NCBI GenBank assembly: GCA_913060975.1
Contig: CAJXVC010000004.1
Coordinates: forward strand, 124,001 to 188,000
Source of the DNA: an uncultured Gammaproteobacteria bacterium
Lineage (GTDB): Bacteria > Pseudomonadota > Gammaproteobacteria > Pseudomonadales > Pseudohongiellaceae
Direction of reading: 5' to 3'
Length of the DNA: 64,000 nucleotides
Positions 40,051 through 48,419 of this stretch are shown here, one piece after another (position 1 is the stretch's first letter; every line of letters begins with the position of its first letter). The translations under genes and the position numbers were made by a program. Under the pieces are notes generated by a model. That model saw only the letters and a program-made list of their open reading frames with translations. It was not told the origin of the DNA and searched no databases.

Positions 40051-41127
40051 ATGCAAGTAAACGGCAACGCTATGCAAAGCATCTGGTATGACGGCAGTGT
40101 CGATGCCGTACAAATCATCGATCAGACGCTGCTACCGCATGAATTGAAGATTGTTGCATTGCTCTCACTCGAAGACGCGTGCCATGCCATTAGTCACATG
40201 CAGGTGCGTGGTGCGCCACTCATTGGTGTCACGGCGGCCTACGGTGTCTACCTCGCCATGCGCAATAACGCCGAGCCATTGTCTGAAGTGTTAGCGCAAC
40301 TTTTGGCAACGCGCCCGACGGCCGTTAATCTGCGCTGGGCGCTGGAGCGGTGTCGCAATACACTTGATGCGCTGCCAATAGAGCAGCGCTCACCGGCTGC
40401 GCTGCGTCTGGCGCAAGAGATAGAACAGGAAGATGTGGCGATCTGTGCCGCCATTGGTGAACACGGCGCTGGGGTCCTGCGTACGCTATGGCAGGAGAAA
40501 CAGGGTTCGCAAGACCGGCTCAACGTGCTGACCCATTGCAATGCCGGTGCACTGGCCACCGTGGACTGGGGCACGGCCTTGTCGGTTATCTACAAGGCCG
40601 CCGGTGATGTGCCGTTACACGTCTGGGTTGATGAGACACGGCCGCGCAATCAGGGCGCCAGCCTGACGTGTTGGGAATTGGCTCAGCATGGGATTGACCA
40701 TACCTTGATCGTCGATAATGCTGGCGGGCATCTGATGCAGAATCAACGAGTGGATGTGTGTGTGGTCGGCAGTGATCGCACGACTGCCAATGGCGATGTC
40801 TGCAACAAGATCGGGACGTATCTCAAAGCATTGGCAGCCCAGGCCAGTGACATCCCGTTCTATGTGGCGTTACCGGTATCCAGTATCGATTTCGAGTTGG
40901 CCAGTGGTGGCGACATTCCGATTGAAGAACGCAGTGCCCGCGAGATCACTCATATTCAGGGGGTTGATGACACAGGTATTACGCGTAGCGTCAGATTAAC
41001 CGGAGAACAAACCACAGTCTGCAATCCGGGCTTCGATGTCACTCCGGCAAAGCTGGTGACTGGATTGATTACCGAAGCAGGGGTGATTGCAGCGAACGCT
41101 CCTGCGATAGCCAGCTTGAAACCCTGA
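40051..41127 (+). CDS. mtnA: MtnA-type 5-methylthioribose-1-phosphate isomerase
   Basis: Converts the aldose 5-methylthioribose 1-phosphate (or 5-deoxyribose 1-phosphate) to the ketose 1-phosphate. 358 residues. Catalytic Cys163 lies in VLTHCNAGALATVDWGT and Asp242 in VVGSDRTTANGDVCNKIGTY. QVRGAPLIGVTAAYG and ETRPRNQGA are also family-typical and separate it from eIF2B-like proteins. ATG 40051 begins 1 base after the aldolase stop; ATG 40072 (MQSIWYDG) is an alternative. Its ketose product is the expected substrate class for the fused aldolase upstream. Normal Met-salvage partners mtnB, mtnC and mtnD are absent here. Confidence 0.9.
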   Translation: MQVNGNAMQSIWYDGSVDAVQIIDQTLLPHELKIVALLSLEDACHAISHMQVRGAPLIGVTAAYGVYLAMRNNAEPLSEVLAQLLATRPTAVNLRWALERCRNTLDALPIEQRSPAALRLAQEIEQEDVAICAAIGEHGAGVLRTLWQEKQGSQDRLNVLTHCNAGALATVDWGTALSVIYKAAGDVPLHVWVDETRPRNQGASLTCWELAQHGIDHTLIVDNAGGHLMQNQRVDVCVVGSDRTTANGDVCNKIGTYLKALAAQASDIPFYVALPVSSIDFELASGGDIPIEERSAREITHIQGVDDTGITRSVRLTGEQTTVCNPGFDVTPAKLVTGLITEAGVIAANAPAIASLKP

Positions 41128-41475
41128 CTAGCCTGGTGGCCAGGTCATTTGCCGGCCACCAAGAATATGCAAGTGCAGGTGATAAACAGTCTGACCGCCG
41201 TTGTCATTGGTATTGATGACGTAGCGAAAGCCATCTTCCTCCAACCCTTCCTGAGTCGCAATCTTGTTGGCAGCCAATAGCAATTTGCCGAGTAGTGCCT
41301 CGTCTTCACCCTCACTGGCCGCCACATTGTGCAAATGTTTGCGCGGTATCACGAGAATATGAGTCGGTGCCGCTGGATTGATGTCGTGGAAGGCGTACAC
41401 ATGCTCATCGGAATAGACCTTGTTAGAGGGAATATCCCCTGAGATAATTTTGCAGAATAGGCAGTCTTCAGACAT
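41128..41475 (-). CDS. HIT-family nucleotide hydrolase (HinT type)
   Basis: Hydrolyses nucleoside phosphoramidates or acyl-AMP adducts. 115 residues. N-terminal CLFCKIISGDIPSNKVY, nucleotide-binding HDINPAAPTHILVIPRKH, and the histidine triad VYHLHLHILGGRQM with catalytic middle His. Its stop codon abuts the mtnA stop from the opposite strand with no gap, so the two transcripts overlap at their ends. It is divergent from the glutaminyl-cyclase gene across a 137-base spacer with a palindrome. Confidence 0.93.
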   Translation of the reverse strand: MSEDCLFCKIISGDIPSNKVYSDEHVYAFHDINPAAPTHILVIPRKHLHNVAASEGEDEALLGKLLLAANKIATQEGLEEDGFRYVINTNDNGGQTVYHLHLHILGGRQMTWPPG

Positions 41476-41524
41476 AGTGGGCTCCCACGGTCAGTACAAT
41501 TGACCAGTTAATGCAGTTAAAACG

Positions 41525-41562
41525 GCTGATAATAGTTAATAATCAATTCAGCAATTATCAGC
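41525..41562. promoter_or_regulatory. 9-bp inverted repeat between divergent HIT and glutaminyl-cyclase genes
   Basis: GCTGATAAT (41525-41533) and ATTATCAGC (41554-41562) are perfect inverted complements with 20 bases between, in the middle of a divergent spacer. Half-sites about three helical turns apart fit a dimeric or looped repressor site, or a hairpin in a leader. Confidence 0.4.
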
Positions 41563-41612
41563 TATGCTGTTTTATTCTATAACAGACTTCAGTTAATTTC
41601 GGCCCGGAATCC

Positions 41613-42374
41613 ATGCGACTCATACTTACCTGTTTGCTCCTCTTTTTTACGTCATCGCTGACTGCACAAGAGCCCGTGCGTTATGGCTACCGCGTGTTGC
41701 AAACCTACCCCCATGACATCAATGCCTTCACGCAAGGCTTGTTGTATGAAGATGGTTACCTGTACGAAGGTACTGGCAAGAACGGATTGTCGAGCCTGAG
41801 TCGCATTGACCTGGAAACCGGTGAAGTGCTGGCATCCACAGCGCTGGGGCAACGTTATTTTGGCGAAGGCATTGAGAATGTCGACGGCAAGATGTACCAG
41901 TTAACCTGGCGGTCGCATCTCGTCTTTGTCTACGACATGGAAACCTTTGAGCAGCTGGAAACCCATTACAATGCCACCGAAGGTTGGGGGCTGGCTTATA
42001 ACAATGAACAGCTCATACTCAGCGACGGCTCAGCTACGCTGCGGTTTATTGATCCGGAAGGGTTCGTGACTACTTCTGAAATTACCGTGACTCTCAACGG
42101 TAACCCGATTGCCAATTTGAATGAGCTGGAATACATCAACGGTGAAATCTGGGCCAATGTTTGGCAAACAGATTTTATTCTGCGTATCGATCCGGCTACC
42201 GGGAATGTTAATTCACTGGTGGACCTGACGGGTTTGTCTGCACAAACACAGCAGGGCAGTGCCGAGGCAGTTCTGAATGGAATCGCCTGGGATGCGGATA
42301 ACAAACGTTTGTTGGTGACTGGCAAGCATTGGGCCAATTTGTTTGCCATAGAGCTGGTCGATCCAGCCCTTTGA
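41613..42374 (+). CDS. glutaminyl-peptide cyclotransferase, secreted
   Basis: Cyclises N-terminal Gln of peptides to pyroglutamate. 253 residues of the plant/bacterial beta-propeller type. Signal peptide at 1-18 (LILTCLLLFFTSSLTAQ). Repeated blades begin with YPHDINAFTQGLLYEDGYLYEGTG and continue with FGEGIENVDGKMYQLTW and ATEGWGLAYNN; NELEYINGEIWANVW follows. It is probably periplasmic. The YjbQ gene starts 12 bases downstream, so both may share a transcript although their roles are unrelated. Confidence 0.9.
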   Translation: MRLILTCLLLFFTSSLTAQEPVRYGYRVLQTYPHDINAFTQGLLYEDGYLYEGTGKNGLSSLSRIDLETGEVLASTALGQRYFGEGIENVDGKMYQLTWRSHLVFVYDMETFEQLETHYNATEGWGLAYNNEQLILSDGSATLRFIDPEGFVTTSEITVTLNGNPIANLNELEYINGEIWANVWQTDFILRIDPATGNVNSLVDLTGLSAQTQQGSAEAVLNGIAWDADNKRLLVTGKHWANLFAIELVDPAL

Positions 42375-42386
42375 TAGCCTGTTAAC

Positions 42387-42806
42387 ATGTGGCTCCAACG
42401 CACAATCACTCTGCAGCCAAAGCGGCGTGGCTTTCATCTGATTACCGATGAAGTGCTGGCTCAACTACCCGAAATTGAATCCTTGCGCATAGGGCTCGTG
42501 CATATCCTGTTGCAGCATACGTCGGCATCGCTCTCTATTAATGAGAATGCGGACAGTTCAGTGCGCCGTGATATGGAAACTCACTTTAATGTGCTTGCCC
42601 CGGAAGACGTCGATTATTATGAGCACACTTATGAAGGTCCGGATGATATTACAGCGCATATCAAGTCTGGCTTGCTCGGCGCTGAGCTAACTGTGCCTGT
42701 CAGTGATGGAGCGCTGGCGCTTGGTACCTGGCAGGGTTTGTATCTGGGGGAGCATCGCAATCATGCGAGTGCGCGCAGCTTGTTAGTGACTGTGCACGGA
42801 GAATAA
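42387..42806 (+). CDS. yjbQ: YjbQ/UPF0047 family protein
   Basis: 139 residues, a single-domain beta-rich protein that forms trimers in solved relatives. Conserved segments: VHILLQHTSASLSINENAD with the metal-site His and Ser, DYYEHTYEGPDDITAHIKSGLLG, and the C-terminal GTWQGLYLGEHRNHASARSL. E. coli YjbQ has weak thiamine-phosphate-synthase activity, but the physiological role is unsettled. Its end borders a 12-bp tandem repeat. Confidence 0.9.
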   Translation: MWLQRTITLQPKRRGFHLITDEVLAQLPEIESLRIGLVHILLQHTSASLSINENADSSVRRDMETHFNVLAPEDVDYYEHTYEGPDDITAHIKSGLLGAELTVPVSDGALALGTWQGLYLGEHRNHASARSLLVTVHGE

Positions 42807-42854
42807 GTCGGCTCAATGCCAGATGCACAGGAGTGGAGCTGGATGGGCAGGCAA

Positions 42855-42962
42855 CTGGACCTACAATAGGACCCAAAATTGGGCTAAGAATAGGGCCAAC
42901 AATAGGACCATGAATAGGACCAACAATAGAACCGACAATCGGAGCCAAAGGCGGAGCTATAG
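42855..42962. repeat. 12-bp tandem repeat, nine degenerate units
   Basis: Nine consecutive 12-base units with consensus TAGGACCAACAA, phased without gaps from 42855 to 42962 and decaying at both ends. Because 12 is a multiple of three, several frames stay open: the plus strand gives a 49-residue frame (42823-42972) of Asn-Arg-Thr-x repeats, and the minus strand Gly-Pro-Ile-Val repeats. Neither has a convincing ribosome-binding site. Located between two convergent genes. Confidence 0.8.
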
Positions 42963-43009
42963 AAAATCCTGACTAAAAGCAAAGCACCAGTTCTCTTTGT
43001 TTGGCAAGC

Positions 43010-44047
43010 CTAGTCGGCAGTCTCGTTAGCAGCTTCGCCAAGTCTCTGTGCAATCCAGTCAGTAACGTCGTCCCACACTACTTGCCGCTGCAAGTCCCGC
43101 AGCAACATATGGTAGCCATTGTCGTAATACTTTATCTCGCCAAAGGTGTCGAAGTTAGCCGGTAATGTCTCGATCATTTCTTCGGTGGCATAGTTCGGGA
43201 TAATTTCATCCTTGCGACCGACCAGCAGCAAAGTGGGCTTGGCCATTTCTGTGGATTCCTGCATCGCCCGGTCCATCAGGTTGGCCAGTCCGGATATCGC
43301 TTCAATTCGGGTTTTCTTGATGACCTTGGGGTCGCGGCCATTGGCTATCAGCATCTCGATGTTATCCGACGGTGTCACCTCGACACTGGCGCCAGTCAGC
43401 CCCCAGTTAGGCAAGAGATTCTCGGCAACGAACAGCGCCACACGCTGATACCAGGGCATAGTGCTGCGTGCCCACACCGCTGGTGCGGAAAGAATGATGC
43501 CGTCGATCAAGCCGGTTGTCATGGCATTGCTGCCGACAATGGTTACTGCGCCGCCCATGCTGACGCCTAGCACGAACAAGGGTGTGTCTGGATGTTCAGA
43601 ACGAACATGCCGGGTGATTGCAATCAAGTCATTGGCGTAGGTGTTGACCCCTGCCCAGGAACCGCGGTCAGCGCTGTCGCCGAAGCCGCGCTGATCATAG
43701 GCGTAGGTCGCGATCGCGAAATTTTCGGCCAGATAGGGAGCGAACTCGGAAAAGGCGTTGGAGTAATCATTAAAGCCATGCAGTGCGATGACTATAGCGC
43801 GGTTGTCATTGGCTTCGGGACGCCAGATACGTACTGGTAATTGTTCGCTGTCGGGCATGACCAGCGTGTCATCTGACACCAAAGTTGCCGCTGCAACAGA
43901 GCCAATAACTTGATTTGTCGTTGCCGCGTTGGATGTGCTGGTGCAGGCGCTGAACTGCAGGCAGGCGAGCAAAAGCAGAGCCACGCGCTGCAAGGACAGG
44001 GCTGAAAGCAAGTTCAGGAATACGTTCGGGGGCGCGGGCAAAGACAT
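43010..44047 (-). CDS. alpha/beta-hydrolase, monoacylglycerol-lipase-like, exported
   Basis: 345 residues. A hydrophobic N-terminal segment ends LLLACLQFSACTSTS, suggesting a signal peptide and possibly a lipoprotein, though the lipobox (FSAC) is imperfect. The mature part is a serine hydrolase: oxyanion region VIALHGFNDYSNAF, YDQRGFGDS, nucleophile elbow GVSMGG, acidic residue in LLVGRKDEIIP, and late His in YDNGYHMLLRD. This pattern fits the monoglyceride lipase/lysophospholipase group. Probably works in the periplasm or on the outer membrane. Convergent with yjbQ. Confidence 0.82.
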   Translation of the reverse strand: MSLPAPPNVFLNLLSALSLQRVALLLLACLQFSACTSTSNAATTNQVIGSVAAATLVSDDTLVMPDSEQLPVRIWRPEANDNRAIVIALHGFNDYSNAFSEFAPYLAENFAIATYAYDQRGFGDSADRGSWAGVNTYANDLIAITRHVRSEHPDTPLFVLGVSMGGAVTIVGSNAMTTGLIDGIILSAPAVWARSTMPWYQRVALFVAENLLPNWGLTGASVEVTPSDNIEMLIANGRDPKVIKKTRIEAISGLANLMDRAMQESTEMAKPTLLLVGRKDEIIPNYATEEMIETLPANFDTFGEIKYYDNGYHMLLRDLQRQVVWDDVTDWIAQRLGEAANETAD

Positions 44048-44238
44048 GAAATTGGATTGCTGCTTGGCTCAATCGGTAAAAAATTGGATGCTTCATACTA
44101 CCGAGCAATAACAAGGCTGCAAAGCTGATTTTTCGTATTCGATAGTTGTTTGCTTGGGCAAGTGGTTGGCGATGTATCGCATAAGCATTGTGATATGTGC
44201 CTGCACTAGTAGCAGTTAGAGAAGCAATTACCAGTTGT

Positions 44239-44964
44239 TCAGGGATTGAGTTGCTGTTCCAGACTTTTCGCCAGATTCGCATAAAATTCGGAATCCGGAT
44301 CTTTCGCAGCCGCTGATTGATACGCGGCCAGGGCTTCGTGGAGACGACCCTCAGCTTGCAGAATGCGGCCAAGGCTGCGATCAAAAAAAGCATTGCCGGG
44401 CATCACATCGATGGCGGTTTGGTAGACAAGTATGGCCTTGTCCGCGTGGCCAGCATTGTTGTAAGTATTGGCCATGATGTGGACTTGCGAGTCATTGTCA
44501 CTATCCAAAGCGATGGCGCGCAGATCGTATTCGATTGCGGTGTCGAAATTCCCATCCTGACGCTCCAGCTCACCGAGTGTTTGCACGGCAGCCAAAAGTG
44601 CAGCGCTTGGTTGGCTTTGCAAATCGATATAACGGGCAAGCACTGGCTTGGCCTCGTCATAGCGTTCCAGAAAGTAGTAGACGTTGGCCAGATTGCGAAA
44701 GGCTTCCGCCAGACTCGGATCAGCAGCGATCGCTTTGCGGTATTCCCCGACAGCTTCTTCATAGCGCTGCAAATTGCTATAGGTATTGCCACGGCGCAGC
44801 ATCTTCTGGCCTAGTTCGGCATCCACGGTGGGACCATCCGGAATCAAGCCCAGATTATTGTAGCGCTCCATGATAGCCGCGGAGTTCTGAGCAATACTGT
44901 TTCCGCTCAGCAATAATGCGGTGGTGAAAAGCATCAGCAGGGTCGATTGTGCAGGAAAACGCAT
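44239..44964 (-). CDS. secreted TPR-repeat protein
   Basis: 241 residues. Signal peptide at the N-terminus (STLLMLFTTALLLSGNSIAQ). The rest is made of five or so tetratricopeptide repeats such as GNTYSNLQRYEEAVGEYRKA, AEAFRNLANVYYFLERYDEA, and a last unit ending in ESGL-like AAKDPDSEFYANLAKSL. Periplasmic scaffold or partner-binding protein; specific role unknown. Separate from the SelD-fusion gene by 177 bases and possibly in its transcript. Confidence 0.75.
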   Translation of the reverse strand: MRFPAQSTLLMLFTTALLLSGNSIAQNSAAIMERYNNLGLIPDGPTVDAELGQKMLRRGNTYSNLQRYEEAVGEYRKAIAADPSLAEAFRNLANVYYFLERYDEAKPVLARYIDLQSQPSAALLAAVQTLGELERQDGNFDTAIEYDLRAIALDSDNDSQVHIMANTYNNAGHADKAILVYQTAIDVMPGNAFFDRSLGRILQAEGRLHEALAAYQSAAAKDPDSEFYANLAKSLEQQLNP

Positions 44965-45141
44965 ACTTAAAATTCGCCTGAGAAAGAACTGGGACTATGG
45001 CCCGGACTATACCGTGGCTATATAGCGGATGCCAGTAAGAGGCAGGGTGTTGGCGCCAGAGCTGTCGGTAGGGTTTGGGCAATAAGGCAATAGCGCTTAG
45101 CATCCTGATGCAAGGCGAGTCGCAGACAAAATTCGCGCAAG

Positions 45142-47424
45142 TCAGTTGAGCAGAATGCGCGCTTCGCTTCGTGCATCTGTCTTGACGTGGCCAATGCTGC
45201 GTGCGTGGCTATAGCCGGCTTGCTGCAATGCACTGAGGCAGTCAGCCACTTGCGCAGCGGGGACGCTGGCCAGTAAACCGCCTGCGGTTTGTGGATCAAA
45301 CAGAATTGCGTAATGCGATGGGCTGTGGGTGCCTGTGTGCATAAGGTGGCTAACTGCCAGGGCGTTATCGTCATGCAAAGAGCTGATGATGCCCTCTGCC
45401 AGAGTCTCCTGAGCGCCTTCAAGAACCGGAATGTCTGCGATGGTCAGTTGGGCGCTCAGTTGGGTGCCGGCCAGCATTTCTTGCAGGTGTCCGGCCAATC
45501 CAAACCCGGTTATATCTGTGCATGCATTGGCGCCAAAGCGGCCGAAAATTTCAGCGGCGAGACGATTGCTTACCAGCATTTGTGCCGTGGCGTGATGAAT
45601 CCATGCATGACTTGCGCGATAGCGCATGTCAGCGGCGAGCAGGGTGCCGGTGCCCAAGGGCTTGGTGAGAATCAGTTGGTCACCGTCCTGCATGCCGTTC
45701 TTGCGCAAAAGTTGTTCGTCGTTTGCGAACCCGCTGACGCTAAGGCCAAAACACAGCTCGGCAATTTCTGCGCTATGCCCGCCAGTCAATTGACAATCAT
45801 GCGCTGCCAGCTCGGCAGCACAGCCTTGCATCAATTCACTCAGAACGGTGCGCGTAAACTTGCTGCTGGCGTGCGGGATGCCGACGAGGGCAAGCGCAGA
45901 ATCTGGCATGACGCCCATCGCATAGATATCGTTCAGACTGTGGTTGGTGGCAATGCGGGCAAAGAGATAGGGGTCGTTGAGAAAGCCGCGCAAGTAGTCA
46001 ATGCTTTGCACGAGAACTTGTCCGTCAGGCATTGGCGTTAACGCAGCGTCTTCCATAGTGTTCGGAACACCGGCGCCGACTCCTGACGATTGCAATTCAT
46101 CCAGTGACTCACGCAGAATATGGCTGGCCACTTTAGCGCCGCAACCAGCACAGCGCAGTGCGTGTTCGGCAAACTGCTTCGACTCTTTTCTGGACAGCAA
46201 TCCGGGCGCTATTGCGGACTTGGTCTGCATGGCAGGTAGCTCGGTGTATTTGCGCACAAAAGCCTTGTCGATGGCATCTTTCCACTGCCATACCAAGCGA
46301 CCCTGCCAGGCGAAGTTGCCGCGCGATGCCAGTGCATGGCCGTTACCCAGATTGAGTAGTGCCAGAGCTTGCTTTTGCGGGTAGTACTTCTTGAGTCTTT
46401 TATGTGTTGCGTGACGACGCAAGTTTTCGGCCAGCACCTTGCCTTGCCGTACTGCATAGACCCCGGATTTCGGCCGTGGGTGATCGATCACTGTGGCGGC
46501 ATCGCCAGCCACAAAGACATTGTCGTCGCTGCTGGTCTGCAAGGTCGCTTTTACCTGCACAAAGCCGTCCTCAGCCAGTGGTAATCCCGACTCCGCCAAC
46601 CATTCGGGCAAGCTTGCCCCCGTAGCGGCAATTACCTTGTTAGCCGCAATAAAGCGCTCATTGGCCAGCTCTAAACCGGCCGCAGTAATTCGCCGCGCTT
46701 TGGCTCCCAATAAAAGATCGACATGGCACTTGGCAAGCGCATCGCTGGCCCGCTGCCGTACACTTTCATTGTGAGCCATCAGAACACTGTCGTCTGAACT
46801 GATGATAGATAGTTTGTAGTGCCGGCTGTCGCCGGAGCTGAGCGCTAAGTCTTTTTGCAACCGGTGCATCGTGGCCAGTGCCAGTTCGACGCTGGCCGGC
46901 CCGCCACCCACAATTGCTACATGGTAGGCAGGGCCGCCGTGTTGCTGGCGATTCTGGATTGCCTGATGAATGTCATGCCAGTGCTTCAGGAATGTATCGA
47001 TTGGCTTAACAGGAATAGCGAACTCAGCCGCACCTTCGATAAGTGAAGAGTCGGGGTGTGAGCCGGTATTAATCGACAACAGGTCATAGTCGATGGGTGG
47101 CCGGTCATTCAGATAGACGCGCTGTGCATCCCGGTCGATCCGCGTAACCTCCTGATGGATGAGACGGGCACCGGCAAATATTGCCAGCGGCCGCAAATCG
47201 ATATGCATTTGGCGGCGGTGATACTGGCCGCTCAAGTAGGCAGGCATGGCGCCTGAGTAAGGCGCTTCAATTTCCTTGCTGATCAGCGTGATCGCCAGCC
47301 CCGGTACCGGTTTCATGCCGAATTGCTTTAGCACCGCCAGATGGCTGTGACCACCGCCGATGAGGACGAGATGCTTGACTATGGGGGCGCTGGGCTGCAT
47401 ACGAAGGCTGTTAGCGTGAGTCAC
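45142..47424 (-). CDS. selD: FAD-dependent oxidoreductase fused to selenide, water dikinase (SelD)
   Basis: 760 residues. Residues about 15-400 are an NADH-dehydrogenase-like flavoprotein: FAD site LIGGGHSHLA near 21, NAD site IVGGGPASVE near 171, and VFVAGDAATV near 304. Residues about 420-760 are SelD: CAGCGAK with catalytic Cys428 and Lys431, SIDYLRGFLNDPYLFARIATN, DIYAMG, LTGGHSAEIAELCFGL and the C-terminal DPQTAGGLLASVP. SelD makes selenophosphate from selenide and ATP. The same fusion occurs in cyanobacteria and some proteobacteria. No selA, selB, ybbB or other selenium gene is in the window, so the use made of selenophosphate is unknown. Confidence 0.92.
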   Translation of the reverse strand: MTHANSLRMQPSAPIVKHLVLIGGGHSHLAVLKQFGMKPVPGLAITLISKEIEAPYSGAMPAYLSGQYHRRQMHIDLRPLAIFAGARLIHQEVTRIDRDAQRVYLNDRPPIDYDLLSINTGSHPDSSLIEGAAEFAIPVKPIDTFLKHWHDIHQAIQNRQQHGGPAYHVAIVGGGPASVELALATMHRLQKDLALSSGDSRHYKLSIISSDDSVLMAHNESVRQRASDALAKCHVDLLLGAKARRITAAGLELANERFIAANKVIAATGASLPEWLAESGLPLAEDGFVQVKATLQTSSDDNVFVAGDAATVIDHPRPKSGVYAVRQGKVLAENLRRHATHKRLKKYYPQKQALALLNLGNGHALASRGNFAWQGRLVWQWKDAIDKAFVRKYTELPAMQTKSAIAPGLLSRKESKQFAEHALRCAGCGAKVASHILRESLDELQSSGVGAGVPNTMEDAALTPMPDGQVLVQSIDYLRGFLNDPYLFARIATNHSLNDIYAMGVMPDSALALVGIPHASSKFTRTVLSELMQGCAAELAAHDCQLTGGHSAEIAELCFGLSVSGFANDEQLLRKNGMQDGDQLILTKPLGTGTLLAADMRYRASHAWIHHATAQMLVSNRLAAEIFGRFGANACTDITGFGLAGHLQEMLAGTQLSAQLTIADIPVLEGAQETLAEGIISSLHDDNALAVSHLMHTGTHSPSHYAILFDPQTAGGLLASVPAAQVADCLSALQQAGYSHARSIGHVKTDARSEARILLN

Positions 47425-47532
47425 GAGCGCGAAGATCAGCCTTCGAGCCGCAAGTTACGGGGCAGGTGTGTGGGTACTGGTGGCTTGCAAGTGAAATAAA
47501 TTGTCTCAAATCGGTCAATTTGTCTGAATTTT

Positions 47533-47574
47533 TAGCTTAACACCATGCGCAGGTGAGGTGTTTAGGTTAAGCTA
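47533..47574. promoter_or_regulatory. 9-bp palindrome upstream of yceI
   Basis: TAGCTTAAC (47533-47541) and GTTAAGCTA (47566-47574) are perfect inverted complements about 60 bases before the yceI start. The spacing would suit a repressor or activator dimer, or a leader hairpin. Confidence 0.4.
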
Positions 47575-47632
47575 ATCTTCTCATTTAGACCATGTTTTCA
47601 CATCTTTACTTTGTAGCAATCAGGAGAAACCG

Positions 47633-48214
47633 ATGAACCGAAGATTAGTACTTGGACTGTTTACTCTGCTGTCTGTCTTTCAGGCGCAGGCTGTATTGGC
47701 GCAATGGTCCCTGGACAATGACGCTTCCACTGTCAGCTTTGTCACAGTCAAGGCTGAACATGTGGCCGAGGTTCACACATTTGACTCGGTAAATGGTTCC
47801 CTTTCCAGCGATGGTGATTTCATTATCAATATCGAGCTGGCCAGCGTGAATACCATGATTCCTATCCGCAACGAACGCATGCAGGAAATGCTGTTTGAAA
47901 CGGGTATGTTTCCGCGCGCAACTATTTCTGGTGAGGTCGACATAGCTGCGGTTGGTAGACTGAATGCTGGTGAATCAATGGCGTTCACCGTGCCGATTAC
48001 ATTGGACCTGCATGGCGCGACGCAAAATTATCAGGCAGAAATTATGGCGACGCGCACGCCTGATGGTGTAGTAGCGACCTCTGTTAAACCCATCGTGGTT
48101 AGTGCTGACAATCATAATCTGGCCGCAGGTGTTGAAGCCTTGCGCGAAGTGGCGGGTTTGCCCGGTATCACTCGATCAGTGCCAGTCAGCTTTACCGTCG
48201 TATTTGCCGACTGA
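47633..48214 (+). CDS. YceI-family periplasmic protein
   Basis: 193 residues. Signal peptide (LVLGLFTLLSVFQAQAVLA), then the YceI lipocalin-like barrel: WSLDNDASTVSFVTVKAEHVAEVHTFDSVNG, RNERMQEMLFET and the C-terminal VPVSFTVVFAD. Relatives bind isoprenoid quinones or other long lipids in the barrel. A GGAGAA Shine-Dalgarno sequence precedes ATG 47633. Single gene with a palindrome upstream and a hairpin after the stop. Confidence 0.9.
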   Translation: MNRRLVLGLFTLLSVFQAQAVLAQWSLDNDASTVSFVTVKAEHVAEVHTFDSVNGSLSSDGDFIINIELASVNTMIPIRNERMQEMLFETGMFPRATISGEVDIAAVGRLNAGESMAFTVPITLDLHGATQNYQAEIMATRTPDGVVATSVKPIVVSADNHNLAAGVEALREVAGLPGITRSVPVSFTVVFAD

Positions 48215-48228
48215 TCCAGTCATTTACG

Positions 48229-48252
48229 CTGCGCAGCTGGCTTGCTGCGCAG
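48229..48252 (+). terminator. hairpin after yceI
   Basis: CTGCGCAGC (48229-48237), loop TGGCTT, GCTGCGCAG (48244-48252): a perfect G+C-rich 9-bp stem 15 bases after the yceI stop. T-poor downstream, so termination would be weak or factor-dependent. Confidence 0.5.
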
Positions 48253-48419
48253 TCTGGGTGATTTGGTTAGACACTTCCTAACGACAGTCGGGCCGCGATG
48301 ACTTGTACACTGCCATCGTCTTCGTGGCCCAGCACTGTACCCTCCACATATCTCCGCTTACTCGCTGCAGTGCACGCAGGGAGCGAGCTCAGTTGTCGTC
48401 AATGTAATAGAGAAAGCGC

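Noticed and set aside
42700-42948. Minus-strand protein of Gly-Pro-Ile-Val repeats
   Set aside because: It overlaps the yjbQ 3' end and arises from the 12-bp repeat; no start signals seen.
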